From the NCBI RefSeq assembly GCF_030548205.1, contig NZ_JAUORV010000003.1, positions 62,001-126,000 of the forward strand: DNA of 64,000 bases, read 5' to 3'. The notes beneath the pieces were generated by a model. The model was not told where the DNA came from. It did not search any database and worked only from the letters and a program-made list of their open reading frames with translations. The translations under genes and the position numbers were made by a program. The stretch comes from Aliiglaciecola sp. 3_MG-2023. Lineage in GTDB: Bacteria; Pseudomonadota; Gammaproteobacteria; Enterobacterales; Alteromonadaceae. Shown piece after piece: positions 27,094 through 35,830 of this stretch (position 1 is its first letter; each line of letters begins with the position of its first letter).

Positions 27094-27718
27094 TACCTTT
27101 GACTAAGTTCAGAACTATACAGCCTAGCCCAGCCACAGCACCATATAAATGGGCATCAACGGCCACATTTGCTGCAATCAGATCCTTAATCATTTGGTCT
27201 GCCCCATAAAGTTGTTCATAGCTCACTTTTAACCAAACCCCAAACATCAACAGCCAGCCAAACTTTACTTTGTTACGGATATCTAAATACGCTCCGTAAA
27301 CAAAAATGCCATGTAAAGTTCCAGAAAGACCTGCATACCAAAGCAAATTGTTTGAAAACAGGTAAATACCAATAGTTACACCTATGCTTAGAAGCACAAT
27401 GTTAATGAGATAGATTTTTACATTGTAGTATTGACCATGGACTGCCCAAAGTAATGTGACGCCGGTTAAATTAAGCAGCAAATGGGTTGTATTGGTGTGC
27501 ACAAAATTGGCGGTAAGAAATTGCCAAAGGTAACCTTTGGCAACTAAGTCTCGCTGTAAGGCGAAATATTCTGAGGCGGTAGGTTCAAATAACCACAACA
27601 AACAACAGATAAGCGTAATTAAAATAGGCCCGGTTATTTGTTGTTGTTTTAACGGTAAATTTAACAAGTTGCCAACACAATATTTATAAAAAGTAATGAA
27701 CACCTTAACTAAATCCAT
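27062..27718 (-). CDS. rrtA: Rhombosortase (rhomboid-family intramembrane protease)
   Basis: A 218-residue protein with about six hydrophobic segments. The catalytic Ser132 lies in YAGLSGTLHG and the paired His190 in DAHLYGAVAG, matching the rhombosortase subfamily as I know it from Vibrio (GLSGTLHG, AHLAGAVAG). Rhombosortases process proteins bearing a C-terminal GlyGly-CTERM anchor so that they can be released or modified at the surface. No protein in this window ends with such a signal, so its substrates are elsewhere. Confidence 0.85.
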   Translation of the reverse strand: MDLVKVFITFYKYCVGNLLNLPLKQQQITGPILITLICCLLWLFEPTASEYFALQRDLVAKGYLWQFLTANFVHTNTTHLLLNLTGVTLLWAVHGQYYNVKIYLINIVLLSIGVTIGIYLFSNNLLWYAGLSGTLHGIFVYGAYLDIRNKVKFGWLLMFGVWLKVSYEQLYGADQMIKDLIAANVAVDAHLYGAVAGLGCIVLNLVKGNYLPQDHRGK

Positions 27719-27819
27719 GATTTATCACAAGAATGCTTTAATAAACAGATTTTCGGTTGCATCCAATTCTAGGGATAGTTATCTTTCTAACATCCCTTAG
27801 CCGTTTAGTGAGTTAGTCT

Positions 27820-29568
27820 GTGAAGTTATTGTATAAAGTTGTGTTTGTCTTTTGTTTAATCTCGTTTAATCAAGTTAATGGGAAACAAACGACTAGGGAA
27901 GATCGCGAGCCAGAGGCCGCAACGGGCGTAAGTCAGAAAAAGGCACGGATTGCCCAAGAATACATGGTGGTATCTGCCAACCCATATGCATCTTGGGCGG
28001 GTAAAAATATTATTAATAATGGCGGCAGTGCCATTGACGCTGCCATTGCTGTTCAAGCCATGTTGACCTTAGTTGAGCCTCAATCTTCCGGTATTGGTGG
28101 CGGAAATTTCATTTTATATTGGGATAATAAGGCTAAAAAGTTACATACCTTTGACGGTCGTGAAACCGCTCCATCAAAAGCAAACGCCTATTTATTTGTA
28201 CAAGACGGCAAACCGATGAAATGGCGAGATGCAGTGGTAGGAGGGCGTTCTGTTGGGGTTCCTGGGGCCTTAAAAGCGCTCGAAAAAGCCCATTCACAAT
28301 TTGGCAAGCTACCCTGGAATGCGCTGTTTAAGGATACGATTAATACGGCTGAAAAAGGGTTTACTGTTTCCCCTCGTTTAGAAAAATTGCTTTCCTTAAA
28401 ATTTCATCCTGGACTAGAGGCATTTTTGATCCCCAAGACCTATTTTTATCCTAATGGAATTGAGTTAAAACAGGGAACCAATAAAACGAATGTTAAACTC
28501 TCTAACGTATTCAAAAAGATTTCACAACAAGGCGCGGACTACCTTTATAAGGGAGAATTAGCAGATAAAATCGCTAAAACTGTGCAGTTTTCCACTATTA
28601 ACCCTGGTGCGTTAAGCGTTGAAGATCTTGAAAATTATCAAGCTAAAGAGCGCGATCCAATTTGTGGTTGGTATCGTAAATACAAGGTTTGCGGTATGGC
28701 TCCTCCTAGTTCAGGTGGAATAAGTGTATTGCAAATACTTAAAATGCTTGAAGATTATGATATGGCTAAGATGGGACCGGATTCAGTAGAGTCTATTCAT
28801 ATTTTCACCCAAGCATCCAGACTCGCTTATGCTGATCGGGATAAATATATCGCTGACAGTGACTTTGTGCAGCTTCCTTTTGCCGCGTTAATCAATCAAA
28901 CCTATCTTTCTGATCGTGCTGAGTTAATCCAAGCGGAAAAGGACATGGGTAAAGCCATGCCCGGAGAGCCCCATATTAATGCATCTTTGATTGGCATGGA
29001 TACCTCCTTTGAATTACCCAATACCAGTCATGTTTCTATAGTTGATAAGGAAGGGAATGCACTAGCAATGACCACCAGTATCGAATTTGGTTTTGGCTCA
29101 GGATTAATGGTAGAAGGATTTTTGCTAAATAATCAATTAACCGACTTTTCATTGAACCCAAGTCCTAATGGTCAGCTAGCCCTTAATCGAGTCGAGCCAA
29201 ACAAACGCCCACGCAGCGCCATGAGTCCAACGATGGTATTTGATGAAAATGGTCAATTGCTATTAGTGGTGGGCTCGCCCGGCGGAAGTCGAATTGTCAG
29301 TTATGTCGCACAGACTATCGTAGGCGTAGTGGATTGGGGCTTAGATATTCAAGAAGCTATCAATTTACCCAAAGTGACCAATCGAAATGATTATACTGCC
29401 CTTGAAAAAGGGACGAGTGCTGAAAAATGGGCAGATCAACTAACTGCCATGGGTCATCAGGTGAAGGTTATCGATTTAAATAGTGGTCTGCATGGCATTC
29501 AATTTAAAAACGGCAAAATAATTGGTGGTGCGGATCCTAGAAGAGAAGGGGTTGCCGTTGGCGATTAG
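27820..29568 (+). CDS. ggt: Gamma-glutamyltranspeptidase
   Basis: A 582-residue Ntn-hydrolase with a signal peptide (about 1-21). The autocatalytic nucleophile is Thr402 in NTSHVSIVD, which becomes the N-terminus of the small subunit after self-cleavage. Conserved features such as EPQSSGIGGG near residue 90, PPSSGG and GSPGGSRI are present. It cleaves the gamma-glutamyl bond of glutathione and related peptides in the periplasm. The start is GTG (27820) with a weak ribosome-binding site. Confidence 0.95.
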   Translation: MKLLYKVVFVFCLISFNQVNGKQTTREDREPEAATGVSQKKARIAQEYMVVSANPYASWAGKNIINNGGSAIDAAIAVQAMLTLVEPQSSGIGGGNFILYWDNKAKKLHTFDGRETAPSKANAYLFVQDGKPMKWRDAVVGGRSVGVPGALKALEKAHSQFGKLPWNALFKDTINTAEKGFTVSPRLEKLLSLKFHPGLEAFLIPKTYFYPNGIELKQGTNKTNVKLSNVFKKISQQGADYLYKGELADKIAKTVQFSTINPGALSVEDLENYQAKERDPICGWYRKYKVCGMAPPSSGGISVLQILKMLEDYDMAKMGPDSVESIHIFTQASRLAYADRDKYIADSDFVQLPFAALINQTYLSDRAELIQAEKDMGKAMPGEPHINASLIGMDTSFELPNTSHVSIVDKEGNALAMTTSIEFGFGSGLMVEGFLLNNQLTDFSLNPSPNGQLALNRVEPNKRPRSAMSPTMVFDENGQLLLVVGSPGGSRIVSYVAQTIVGVVDWGLDIQEAINLPKVTNRNDYTALEKGTSAEKWADQLTAMGHQVKVIDLNSGLHGIQFKNGKIIGGADPRREGVAVGD

Positions 29569-29641
29569 CGTCTCTGCTAGGCCTATTTGTTAATACTTGG
29601 GGTAATATTCCTCCTAAGTGAAAGCATATTAGAATTAAAGA

Positions 29642-29660
29642 GCCAAGGTGATACCTTGGC
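29642..29660 (+). terminator. Hairpin 73 bases after ggt
   Basis: GCCAAGGT and ACCTTGGC form an 8-bp stem with a GAT loop. The T-run is missing immediately downstream; TTTTT occurs 19 bases later. It may be a weak terminator or a 3'-end stabiliser. Confidence 0.4.
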
Positions 29661-29820
29661 CATCTAAGTATCATAAATTTTTACAAATCTCATGTTGATA
29701 ATGATGCTTTAAAACAAGACTACTTGGGGCAATCGTTGTAGCCTAGAACCCAATTCTAACCTTAATCAATGTCGTAATTTTTATTGTAAATTAGACATAA
29801 ACCCATCAAACGGATTGATA

Positions 29821-30438
29821 ATGAACTCAAAATTTAACCTGTTCGCTGTATTTACCTTTAGTGTTTTTTTAACGGGCTGTATGAGTATGCCCATATCGAC
29901 AATGTATAAAATGTCACAGTTTTCTCCTTTTGATATGGAACCTAAGGATATTCGTATAGCCCTTCGAACTAATCAAAGTATTGAAGTGAAAAGTGGGGCC
30001 GCGCAAATATTCATGAGTTACAGTTCTGATGGAAATGAGCGTCTGCCTGCTTTTTACGAAGAGCACAAATTTAATGTGCAGGTGCAGAAAATTCAAAATG
30101 CTGAAATACCAGAGATTTTGTTAGATGATCTAGAAGATAATGAAGCCGTTACTATTCTTAAACTATCGGATAGCGACGCTCAAACAATGAAAAATTTATT
30201 GGCTAAAGCAAAAGAGTACAAAGCACAAGAAGCTAGGGGGAAAGGCGAATTTGCTATCTCCACTGAAAATAATTGTTTTGGAAATTTAAATAACTTTACT
30301 TCTTTAGAAGTGGATGTCTTTTTACAAGCAGTAAAAGAAGATGGATACATGCTGTTTTTAGAAGATATTGACGTAATCGAAGAAGCTAACAATAACGATA
30401 TTGACCTGCAGCAAACAAACCGCTGTGAAGTCGGTTAA
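29821..30438 (+). CDS. Hypothetical lipoprotein
   Basis: A 205-residue protein with signal peptide and lipobox LTGC, followed by MSMPISTMYKMS. The body is hydrophilic and acidic, with no motif I recognise; a segment around 30-70 (DIRIALRTNQSIEV) looks like a beta-rich domain. The ATG at 29821 is preferred over an in-frame TTG two codons earlier. It appears to be monocistronic. The function is unknown. Confidence 0.75.
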   Translation: MNSKFNLFAVFTFSVFLTGCMSMPISTMYKMSQFSPFDMEPKDIRIALRTNQSIEVKSGAAQIFMSYSSDGNERLPAFYEEHKFNVQVQKIQNAEIPEILLDDLEDNEAVTILKLSDSDAQTMKNLLAKAKEYKAQEARGKGEFAISTENNCFGNLNNFTSLEVDVFLQAVKEDGYMLFLEDIDVIEEANNNDIDLQQTNRCEVG

Positions 30439-30608
30439 CTGCGCTATACCCGTGCAAGCACTTAAATTTTTATTTTAGGCTTTGCAGTTAGATCGCAACA
30501 TGGTGAATTATTTAGTGCTAGGAAATCTAAATTAGCAGTTTTTGATAGGGTGTTTCTGCTCAAAAGCTGTTAGATTGTCCGCCATTTAAAATGAGATAAA
30601 GGCGTAAT

Positions 30609-30893
30609 ATGTTTAAAGTAAACGAATATTTCGATGGTAAAGTTACCTCTATGGCGTTTCAAACCGCAACATTACCTGCAACTGTGGGTGTAATGGCACC
30701 AGGCGAATATGAATTTGGTACCAGTGAGTTTGAAACAATGACGGTGGTGAGTGGGGCGCTTACAGTGCTGTTGCCTGGTCAAACAGAATGGCAAACGTTT
30801 ACCAACAGTCAGGTATTTACTATTGAAGCGAATGTTAAGTTTCAAGTTAAAGTAACTGTCGATACGGCCTATCTTTGCACTTACGGAAAATAG
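30609..30893 (+). CDS. ppnP: Pyrimidine/purine nucleoside phosphorylase PpnP
   Basis: A 94-residue single-domain cupin. The signature start [12 protein letters not shown], the [14 protein letters not shown] stretch and the end [13 protein letters not shown] identify the PpnP (formerly DUF1255/YaiE) family. The enzyme phosphorolyses several nucleosides to free base and ribose-1-phosphate. AAGG lies upstream of the ATG. It is transcribed alone, with a hairpin downstream. Confidence 0.95.
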   Translation: MFKVNEYFDGKVTSMAFQTATLPATVGVMAPGEYEFGTSEFETMTVVSGALTVLLPGQTEWQTFTNSQVFTIEANVKFQVKVTVDTAYLCTYGK

Positions 30894-30925
30894 TCTCTTT
30901 GTCGGGAAGATTAACCTAAACCCTC

Positions 30926-30950
30926 ACGGTTGTTTTTAAACGGCAACCGT
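30926..30950 (+). terminator. Hairpin after ppnP
   Basis: ACGGTTG and CAACCGT form a 7-bp stem with an 11-base loop containing a T-run, 33 bases past ppnP. The T-run is inside the loop rather than after the stem, so this is only terminator-like. Confidence 0.35.
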
Positions 30951-30973
30951 CTCTTAACTGATTAAAGTGTGTT

Positions 30974-31333
30974 ATGTCTTCAGCGAAATCCACCGTTAAA
31001 AAACTAGATGAAAATACTATTAAAGCACTGACCAAAGTGTGTGAGATAGGGAAACAAAAGGTTAAAGGGTTCGACTGGCTTACCCATAGCGCCGATTACA
31101 GTAACTTTCCATCTAGTTTAGTTATTACCTGTGTGTTTATTACTGAGCAGCAGATAAGCGATGCAAAAGAGCAGCAACAGGACGCTTACTTACGTAAATT
31201 AATTCATCAACATCTATTGAAAGTTGGAATTTTATTGAAAAATCCCAAACAGAATGTCTTTTTTGATAGTGAAGAAGCTTGCCAATTAAGTCATCAAGGA
31301 AATTGGGATAAACGTTTAACTTTACTCCACTAA
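30974..31333 (+). CDS. Conserved-looking hypothetical protein, 119 residues
   Basis: A soluble protein with no signal peptide or membrane helix. It has an N-terminal helical segment, a central SSLVITCVFITE strand and a C-terminal DSEEACQLSHQGNWDKRL end. It has normal codon use and sits between ppnP and a convergent Nudix gene. I do not recognise a family. Confidence 0.7.
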   Translation: MSSAKSTVKKLDENTIKALTKVCEIGKQKVKGFDWLTHSADYSNFPSSLVITCVFITEQQISDAKEQQQDAYLRKLIHQHLLKVGILLKNPKQNVFFDSEEACQLSHQGNWDKRLTLLH

Positions 31334-31357
31334 TATAAAATCTTAGTACTAGAGCCG

Positions 31358-31996
31358 TTAGTCAATGCTAGTGAGTTTTTGCTGGTCGGCAAAGTAAATA
31401 AACGCGTCTTGTAAATCCCGCATTATTGTTCTACCAGTAGATAGGGGAGGTATCTCATCTAAGGCAAAAAAGTCTGCTCCGCATGTCTCCATACCCGCCA
31501 AAGGTTTAACGGGTTCTATAGGGTCACATAAAAACAAAATTTTATAGAATTCTCGTATATCAGGATCATAATCCCCTGATGCTTTGTGACGTAAGGAAAT
31601 TAAACGAGGGTGGCTAACCTGAACATTTGCTTCTTCTTCAATTTCTTTTTTAATATTTTCTACTGCCGTTAAACCCACATCGGCGTAACCACCAGGTAAA
31701 GTCCATTTCTTATCACTTTTTTCTTGTACCAAAAGGATTTTGTTGTCTTTTATGACTGCGCCACGGACTTCAACTTGTGGGGTGACATAACGGCGATGGA
31801 AAGGCGTGACTAAGTCGGAGATTTGGTTAACAGGGACAGAAGCTAAATCACTCATCATTTGTCGTGCTATTTGGGAAATTTCTTCAAATCTTTCCCTATC
31901 GAACTCTTCTGGCGAAAAAGCTAAACCGGATTCAGCAATAGCGTGAAGTCGTTTAACGTAGGAAAGCCAAATCGTCGAATTGACTAGATTAGACAT
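31358..31996 (-). CDS. Nudix hydrolase with N-terminal extension
   Basis: A 212-residue protein. Residues 1-70 form a helical N-terminal domain of the kind seen in YjhB-like Nudix hydrolases; the Nudix fold follows. The Nudix box begins GGYADVG (102-108) and ends KEIEEEANV (117-125). The metal-binding REUxEE core is retained as KEIEEE, but the first conserved Glu is Leu109 and the late Gly is Asn124. Activity on a nucleoside diphosphate derivative is plausible, but the specificity is unknown. It starts 12 bases downstream of the lipoprotein gene stop, so the two may be co-transcribed. Confidence 0.85.
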   Translation of the reverse strand: MSNLVNSTIWLSYVKRLHAIAESGLAFSPEEFDRERFEEISQIARQMMSDLASVPVNQISDLVTPFHRRYVTPQVEVRGAVIKDNKILLVQEKSDKKWTLPGGYADVGLTAVENIKKEIEEEANVQVSHPRLISLRHKASGDYDPDIREFYKILFLCDPIEPVKPLAGMETCGADFFALDEIPPLSTGRTIMRDLQDAFIYFADQQKLTSID

Positions 31997-32008
31997 ATTA
32001 ATATTCCG

Positions 32009-32473
32009 CTATAAATATTTATCTGGCTGAATTTTATCTACCAACCATTCTCCGTCTTTGCGGATCATTTCAATGACGCGAATATCTTCAACTCGTTCGT
32101 CATATAAGGTACCTGTAAAAAATAAAGTCACGACCGCAGTCTCTGCAAATTCACTTCGTCCAATACTATTTCCCGTATCAGGTTGGATGTCGACTTCATC
32201 ATAGACGAGATCAAAAACGTGTCTCTGCACATTCCTGTTCGTACGGTAAGAGCGTAACAACCTAGCCATACGTTCGGTACTCATGGCGATTGCTTTATTT
32301 AAGTTCTTATCGTTATACACATGTTGAAAAAACTCAACGGCAGCATAATCTGGTGTATTGGTGTCCATCATGCCATATTTGCCAGCGCCTTTTTTATTCT
32401 CACTGTCGCAGGCTTGCAGGAATAAAACAAAAATACATAAAGAGAAGAATCGTAGGTAAGGGTGATTTATCAT
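32009..32473 (-). CDS. Hypothetical lipoprotein
   Basis: A 154-residue lipoprotein with lipobox LQAC and a short charged linker (DSENKKGAGKYG). The body, residues about 40-154, has an alpha+beta pattern ending DGEWLVDKIQPDKYL, reminiscent of NTF2-like or DUF4878-type small domains, but I cannot assign it. It precedes the Nudix gene by 12 bases on the same strand. Confidence 0.75.
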   Translation of the reverse strand: MINHPYLRFFSLCIFVLFLQACDSENKKGAGKYGMMDTNTPDYAAVEFFQHVYNDKNLNKAIAMSTERMARLLRSYRTNRNVQRHVFDLVYDEVDIQPDTGNSIGRSEFAETAVVTLFFTGTLYDERVEDIRVIEMIRKDGEWLVDKIQPDKYL

Positions 32474-32533
32474 GATGAATTGTAAAGGTTAGATTGAAAA
32501 CCCATACAGTCTGCGTTTTCTGCTATTAAAAGT

Positions 32534-32560
32534 AAAGAGCAGGCTGAATGCCTGCTCTTT
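32534..32560. terminator. Rho-independent terminator of cysK (bidirectional)
   Basis: AAAGAGCAGGC pairs with GCCTGCTCTTT around TGAAT. T-rich sequence follows on both strands. It lies 24 bases after the cysK stop. Confidence 0.9.
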
Positions 32561-32584
32561 TTTATCGTAGAAATGCGCTGCTTT

Positions 32585-33553
32585 CTATTGAACTTCTTCG
32601 TGGTCAGTGAATTCACCAGCAAACATAGCACTACTTAAGTAACGCTCTGTAGAACTTGGGAAAATAACCACTATCATTTTGTCTGCAAATTCGGGTTTTT
32701 CAGCAATACGTTTCGCTGCAACCATAGCTGCGCCCGTTGAAATACCAGCTAATATGCCTTCTTCTTTCAATAGACGATGAGCCATTTCTATTGCGTCATC
32801 ATTTGATACTTGTTCCACCTGATCAACAATATCTAAATCTAAATTGCCAGGAATAAAACCTGCACCGATACCTTGTATTTTATGAGGACCTGGTGTGAGT
32901 TCTTGGCCGGCTTTTGCTTGAGTAATAACCGGTGAATCCGTTGGCTCTACTGCTACGGTGAGAATATCTTTACCCTTGGTATTTTTCAGGTATCGACTTA
33001 CCCCCGTGATAGTGCCGCCAGTACCAACACCTGCAACGAAAACATCCACTTTTCCATCGGTATCTTTCCAGATTTCAGGACCGGTAGTTTTTTCATGGAT
33101 TTCAGGATTCGCTGGGTTGTCAAACTGTTGCAACAAAATATATTTACCCGGATCTGAGGCCACAATTTCTTGTGCTTTTGCAACTGCGCCCTTCATACCT
33201 TTAGGTGCTTCTGTTAGCACCACATTTGCCCCTAAGGCTTTGAGCAGCTTACGGCGTTCTAAACTCATGCTGCTTGGCATCGTTAAGGTTAATTTATAAC
33301 CTCTAGAGGCCGCCACAAACGCGAGTGCAATACCCGTATTACCGCTGGTTGGTTCAACTAACTCTTTGTCTTTTGTTAAGATGCCACGTTTTTCAGCATC
33401 CCAAATCATATTTGCGCCAATACGGCACTTAACACTAAAGCTGGGGTTACGTGATTCCATCTTAGCAAAAACGTTGCCAGTGGAAACAACACGATTTAAT
33501 TTAACTAATGGTGTATTGCCAATAGCCAGAGAATTATCATCATAAACTTGCAT
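32585..33553 (-). CDS. cysK: Cysteine synthase A (O-acetylserine sulfhydrylase)
   Basis: A 322-residue PLP enzyme making cysteine from O-acetylserine and sulfide. The cofactor lysine is Lys42 in [11 protein letters not shown]; the SGNTGIALA substrate loop and the GTGGT phosphate-binding loop ([11 protein letters not shown]) are present. The second Met (33553) is chosen because AAGGAT stands just upstream; the longer frame from 33568 adds five residues. It is divergent from the Mo-hydroxylase operon across a 245-base gap. Confidence 0.95.
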   Translation of the reverse strand: MQVYDDNSLAIGNTPLVKLNRVVSTGNVFAKMESRNPSFSVKCRIGANMIWDAEKRGILTKDKELVEPTSGNTGIALAFVAASRGYKLTLTMPSSMSLERRKLLKALGANVVLTEAPKGMKGAVAKAQEIVASDPGKYILLQQFDNPANPEIHEKTTGPEIWKDTDGKVDVFVAGVGTGGTITGVSRYLKNTKGKDILTVAVEPTDSPVITQAKAGQELTPGPHKIQGIGAGFIPGNLDLDIVDQVEQVSNDDAIEMAHRLLKEEGILAGISTGAAMVAAKRIAEKPEFADKMIVVIFPSSTERYLSSAMFAGEFTDHEEVQ

Positions 33554-33711
33554 ACTATATCCTTGCATAGGTTTAGGTAACTTTCAGTGATACCCTTTGA
33601 TGTGTTTTTGTTATTTGAATAACTATATTAGGCTGTTAATGTTGTACATAACAAGCACTTGTTTTCATGAAAATAGCAAATTTTATAAGTTTGCTTAACG
33701 TTGTACTCTAG

Positions 33712-33717
33712 TATGAT
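33712..33717 (+). promoter_or_regulatory. Possible -10 box of the Mo-hydroxylase operon
   Basis: TATGAT matches five of six bases of the -10 consensus, about 80 bases before the MoxR start. The -35 region (TTGCTT, 15-base spacing) is poor. Confidence 0.3.
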
Positions 33718-33798
33718 TGTGCTCAACGGTTATTTTTCAAAGTGCTTTTTGCTATATCTTAGTTTTATATTCACATTTTTTCATTATTGAGGTGATTG

Positions 33799-34635
33799 AT
33801 GCCATTTAGTAGTACCGGAAATTATATTGCGAGTAAGGAATTGCAACTTGCAGTGAATGCTGCCATTACATTACAAAGACCTTTATTAATAAAAGGTGAG
33901 CCGGGCACGGGTAAGACCATGTTGGCAGAAGAGTTAGCGAATAGCCTGGGAACTGATTTAATCCAGTGGCATATCAAGTCGACCACAAAAGCTCAACAAG
34001 GGTTGTACGAATACGATGCAGTATCTCGTTTACGAGATTCGCAACTGGGCGACGAAAAAGTTAAAGATATCAGCAATTACATTATTAAAGGTAAGCTTTG
34101 GCAAGCCTTTGATGCGCAAACGCCCCCGGTTTTATTAATTGATGAAATTGATAAAGCAGATATCGAATTCCCAAATGATCTGCTCTTAGAATTAGATAAA
34201 ATGGAATTTTTTGTCTACGAAACTAAGCAAACTATAAAAGCAGAGAAGCGTCCAATCGTGATCATTACGTCGAATAATGAAAAAGAGCTGCCTGATGCAT
34301 TCTTACGTCGTTGTTTTTTCCATTACATTCAGTTTCCCGATAAAGAACAAATGCAAGACATAGTTGACGTGCATTTTCCGAATTTGAAAAAAGAACTTCT
34401 TGCACAAGCCTTGGAAACCTTCTTTGATTTAAGAGAAATGCCAGGTTTGAAGAAAAAACCGTCAACTAGCGAACTAATTGATTGGTTAAAATTATTGGTC
34501 GCCGAAGACATTCCTCCCGAAGCTTTGCAAAATAAGGACGGCAAAAATAGTATTCCGCCATTGTACGGAGCACTTATTAAAAACGAGCAAGATATTCATT
34601 TGTTCGAGAAATTGGCTTTTATGGCTAGACGCTAA
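33799..34635 (+). CDS. MoxR-family AAA+ ATPase (CoxD-like)
   Basis: A 278-residue AAA+ ATPase with Walker A GEPGTGKT (33-40), Walker B VLLIDE (111-116), sensor-1 IVIITSN and an arginine-finger region DAFLRRCFF. MoxR proteins work with von Willebrand A proteins as chaperone-like pairs. GAGGTG precedes the ATG at 33799. The stop overlaps the next ATG (TAATG), showing coupling with the VWA gene. Placement in front of molybdenum hydroxylase genes parallels CoxD of CO dehydrogenase clusters and suggests a role in cofactor insertion (inference). Confidence 0.9.
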   Translation: MPFSSTGNYIASKELQLAVNAAITLQRPLLIKGEPGTGKTMLAEELANSLGTDLIQWHIKSTTKAQQGLYEYDAVSRLRDSQLGDEKVKDISNYIIKGKLWQAFDAQTPPVLLIDEIDKADIEFPNDLLLELDKMEFFVYETKQTIKAEKRPIVIITSNNEKELPDAFLRRCFFHYIQFPDKEQMQDIVDVHFPNLKKELLAQALETFFDLREMPGLKKKPSTSELIDWLKLLVAEDIPPEALQNKDGKNSIPPLYGALIKNEQDIHLFEKLAFMARR

Positions 34636-35813
34636 TGTTAGTCGATTTCTTCTTTAAAGTTCGAGAATACAAAGTTCCTGCAACAGTTAGAGAATTATTA
34701 GATCTGTTGAACGCATTAGAGCAACAGGTTGTATTTGCCGATACTGAAGGCTTTTATTATTTATCAAGAATGTGCTTAGTCAAAGATGAAAGCCATTTTG
34801 ATAAATTCGACAGAGCATTTGCAGATTATTTTGAGGGTGTTCAGTCTATTGATTTGTTCGGTAAAGATATCCCTGAAGAATGGTTGAAAAAACAATTAGA
34901 AAGACATTTCAGTGAAGCTGAAAAAGCCGAAATTGAGGCCATGGGTGGGTTAGACAAACTTATGGAAACCCTCAAGAAACGTTTAGAAGAGCAACAAAAA
35001 CGTCATCAAGGGGGCAATAAATGGGTAGGTACAGGAGGCACCTCACCTTTTGGAGCGCACGGATATAACCCCGAAGGGATTAGTATTGGCAATAAAGGTA
35101 AAGGTCAATCTTCCGCTGTTAAGGTTTGGGAAAAAAGAGAATATAAGAATTTAGCCAGTGACGTTGAGCTTGGCACTCGTAATATTAAAGTCGCCTTACG
35201 CAAGTTGCGACAATTTGCCCGTACTGGAGCGAGTGAAGAATTAGATCTCCCCACAACCATTGGAAAAACCGCAAAAAATGCTGGATGGTTAGATATTCAT
35301 ATGGTGCCTGAACGCCATAACGCCATAAAAGTCTTGATGTTTTTCGATGTAGGTGGTTCTATGGATGAACACATTAAGTCTTGTGAGGAGTTGTTTTCAG
35401 CTGTACATTCCGAATTCAAGCACCTTGAATATTTCTACTTTCATAATTGTGTATATGAAGGGGTTTGGAAAGACAATAAACGCCGAAGTAATGAAGTCAT
35501 TTCTATCTTTGATATCATTCATAAATATGGCAGTGATTATAAATTAATATTTGTAGGCGATGCGACTATGGGGCCATATGAAATTACCTATCCCGGTGGC
35601 AGTGTCGAGTATTGGAATGAAGAACCCGGGTCTGTGTGGTTAAAACGATTAACCGATCACTTTCCCCATGCCATTTGGTTAAATCCACAAATGGAAAAGC
35701 ATTGGCAATATTATGCTTCAATTCAAATACTACAAGATCTTATGCAAGGAAAAATGTTTCCATTAACGATAGAAGGACTCAGTGAGGGCATCAAAGCGCT
35801 CACCAAAAGATAA
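34635..35813 (+). CDS. von Willebrand A domain protein (CoxE-like)
   Basis: A 392-residue cytoplasmic protein. The first 120 residues are helical and charged; a Gly-rich linker (about 128-165) follows; and the C-terminal VWA domain begins near residue 230 with a MIDAS motif DVGGSMDEH (D238, S242). Such proteins pair with MoxR ATPases, and the gene overlaps the MoxR gene by one base. The architecture fits the CoxE/VWA family linked to metal-center maturation. The partner enzyme is probably the Mo hydroxylase encoded at the end of the operon. Confidence 0.88.
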   Translation: MLVDFFFKVREYKVPATVRELLDLLNALEQQVVFADTEGFYYLSRMCLVKDESHFDKFDRAFADYFEGVQSIDLFGKDIPEEWLKKQLERHFSEAEKAEIEAMGGLDKLMETLKKRLEEQQKRHQGGNKWVGTGGTSPFGAHGYNPEGISIGNKGKGQSSAVKVWEKREYKNLASDVELGTRNIKVALRKLRQFARTGASEELDLPTTIGKTAKNAGWLDIHMVPERHNAIKVLMFFDVGGSMDEHIKSCEELFSAVHSEFKHLEYFYFHNCVYEGVWKDNKRRSNEVISIFDIIHKYGSDYKLIFVGDATMGPYEITYPGGSVEYWNEEPGSVWLKRLTDHFPHAIWLNPQMEKHWQYYASIQILQDLMQGKMFPLTIEGLSEGIKALTKR

Positions 35814-35830
35814 GTAGAAAGGGTAAGCAT

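Noticed and set aside
29593-29740. Repeated TACTTGGGG (29593 and 29731 areas) after ggt
   Set aside because: A nine-base direct repeat in AT-rich intergenic DNA without further structure is not convincing.
33799-35813. MoxR/VWA pair as a defence or phage-related module
   Set aside because: The downstream genes are clearly molybdenum-enzyme maturation and structural genes, which gives a simpler metabolic explanation.
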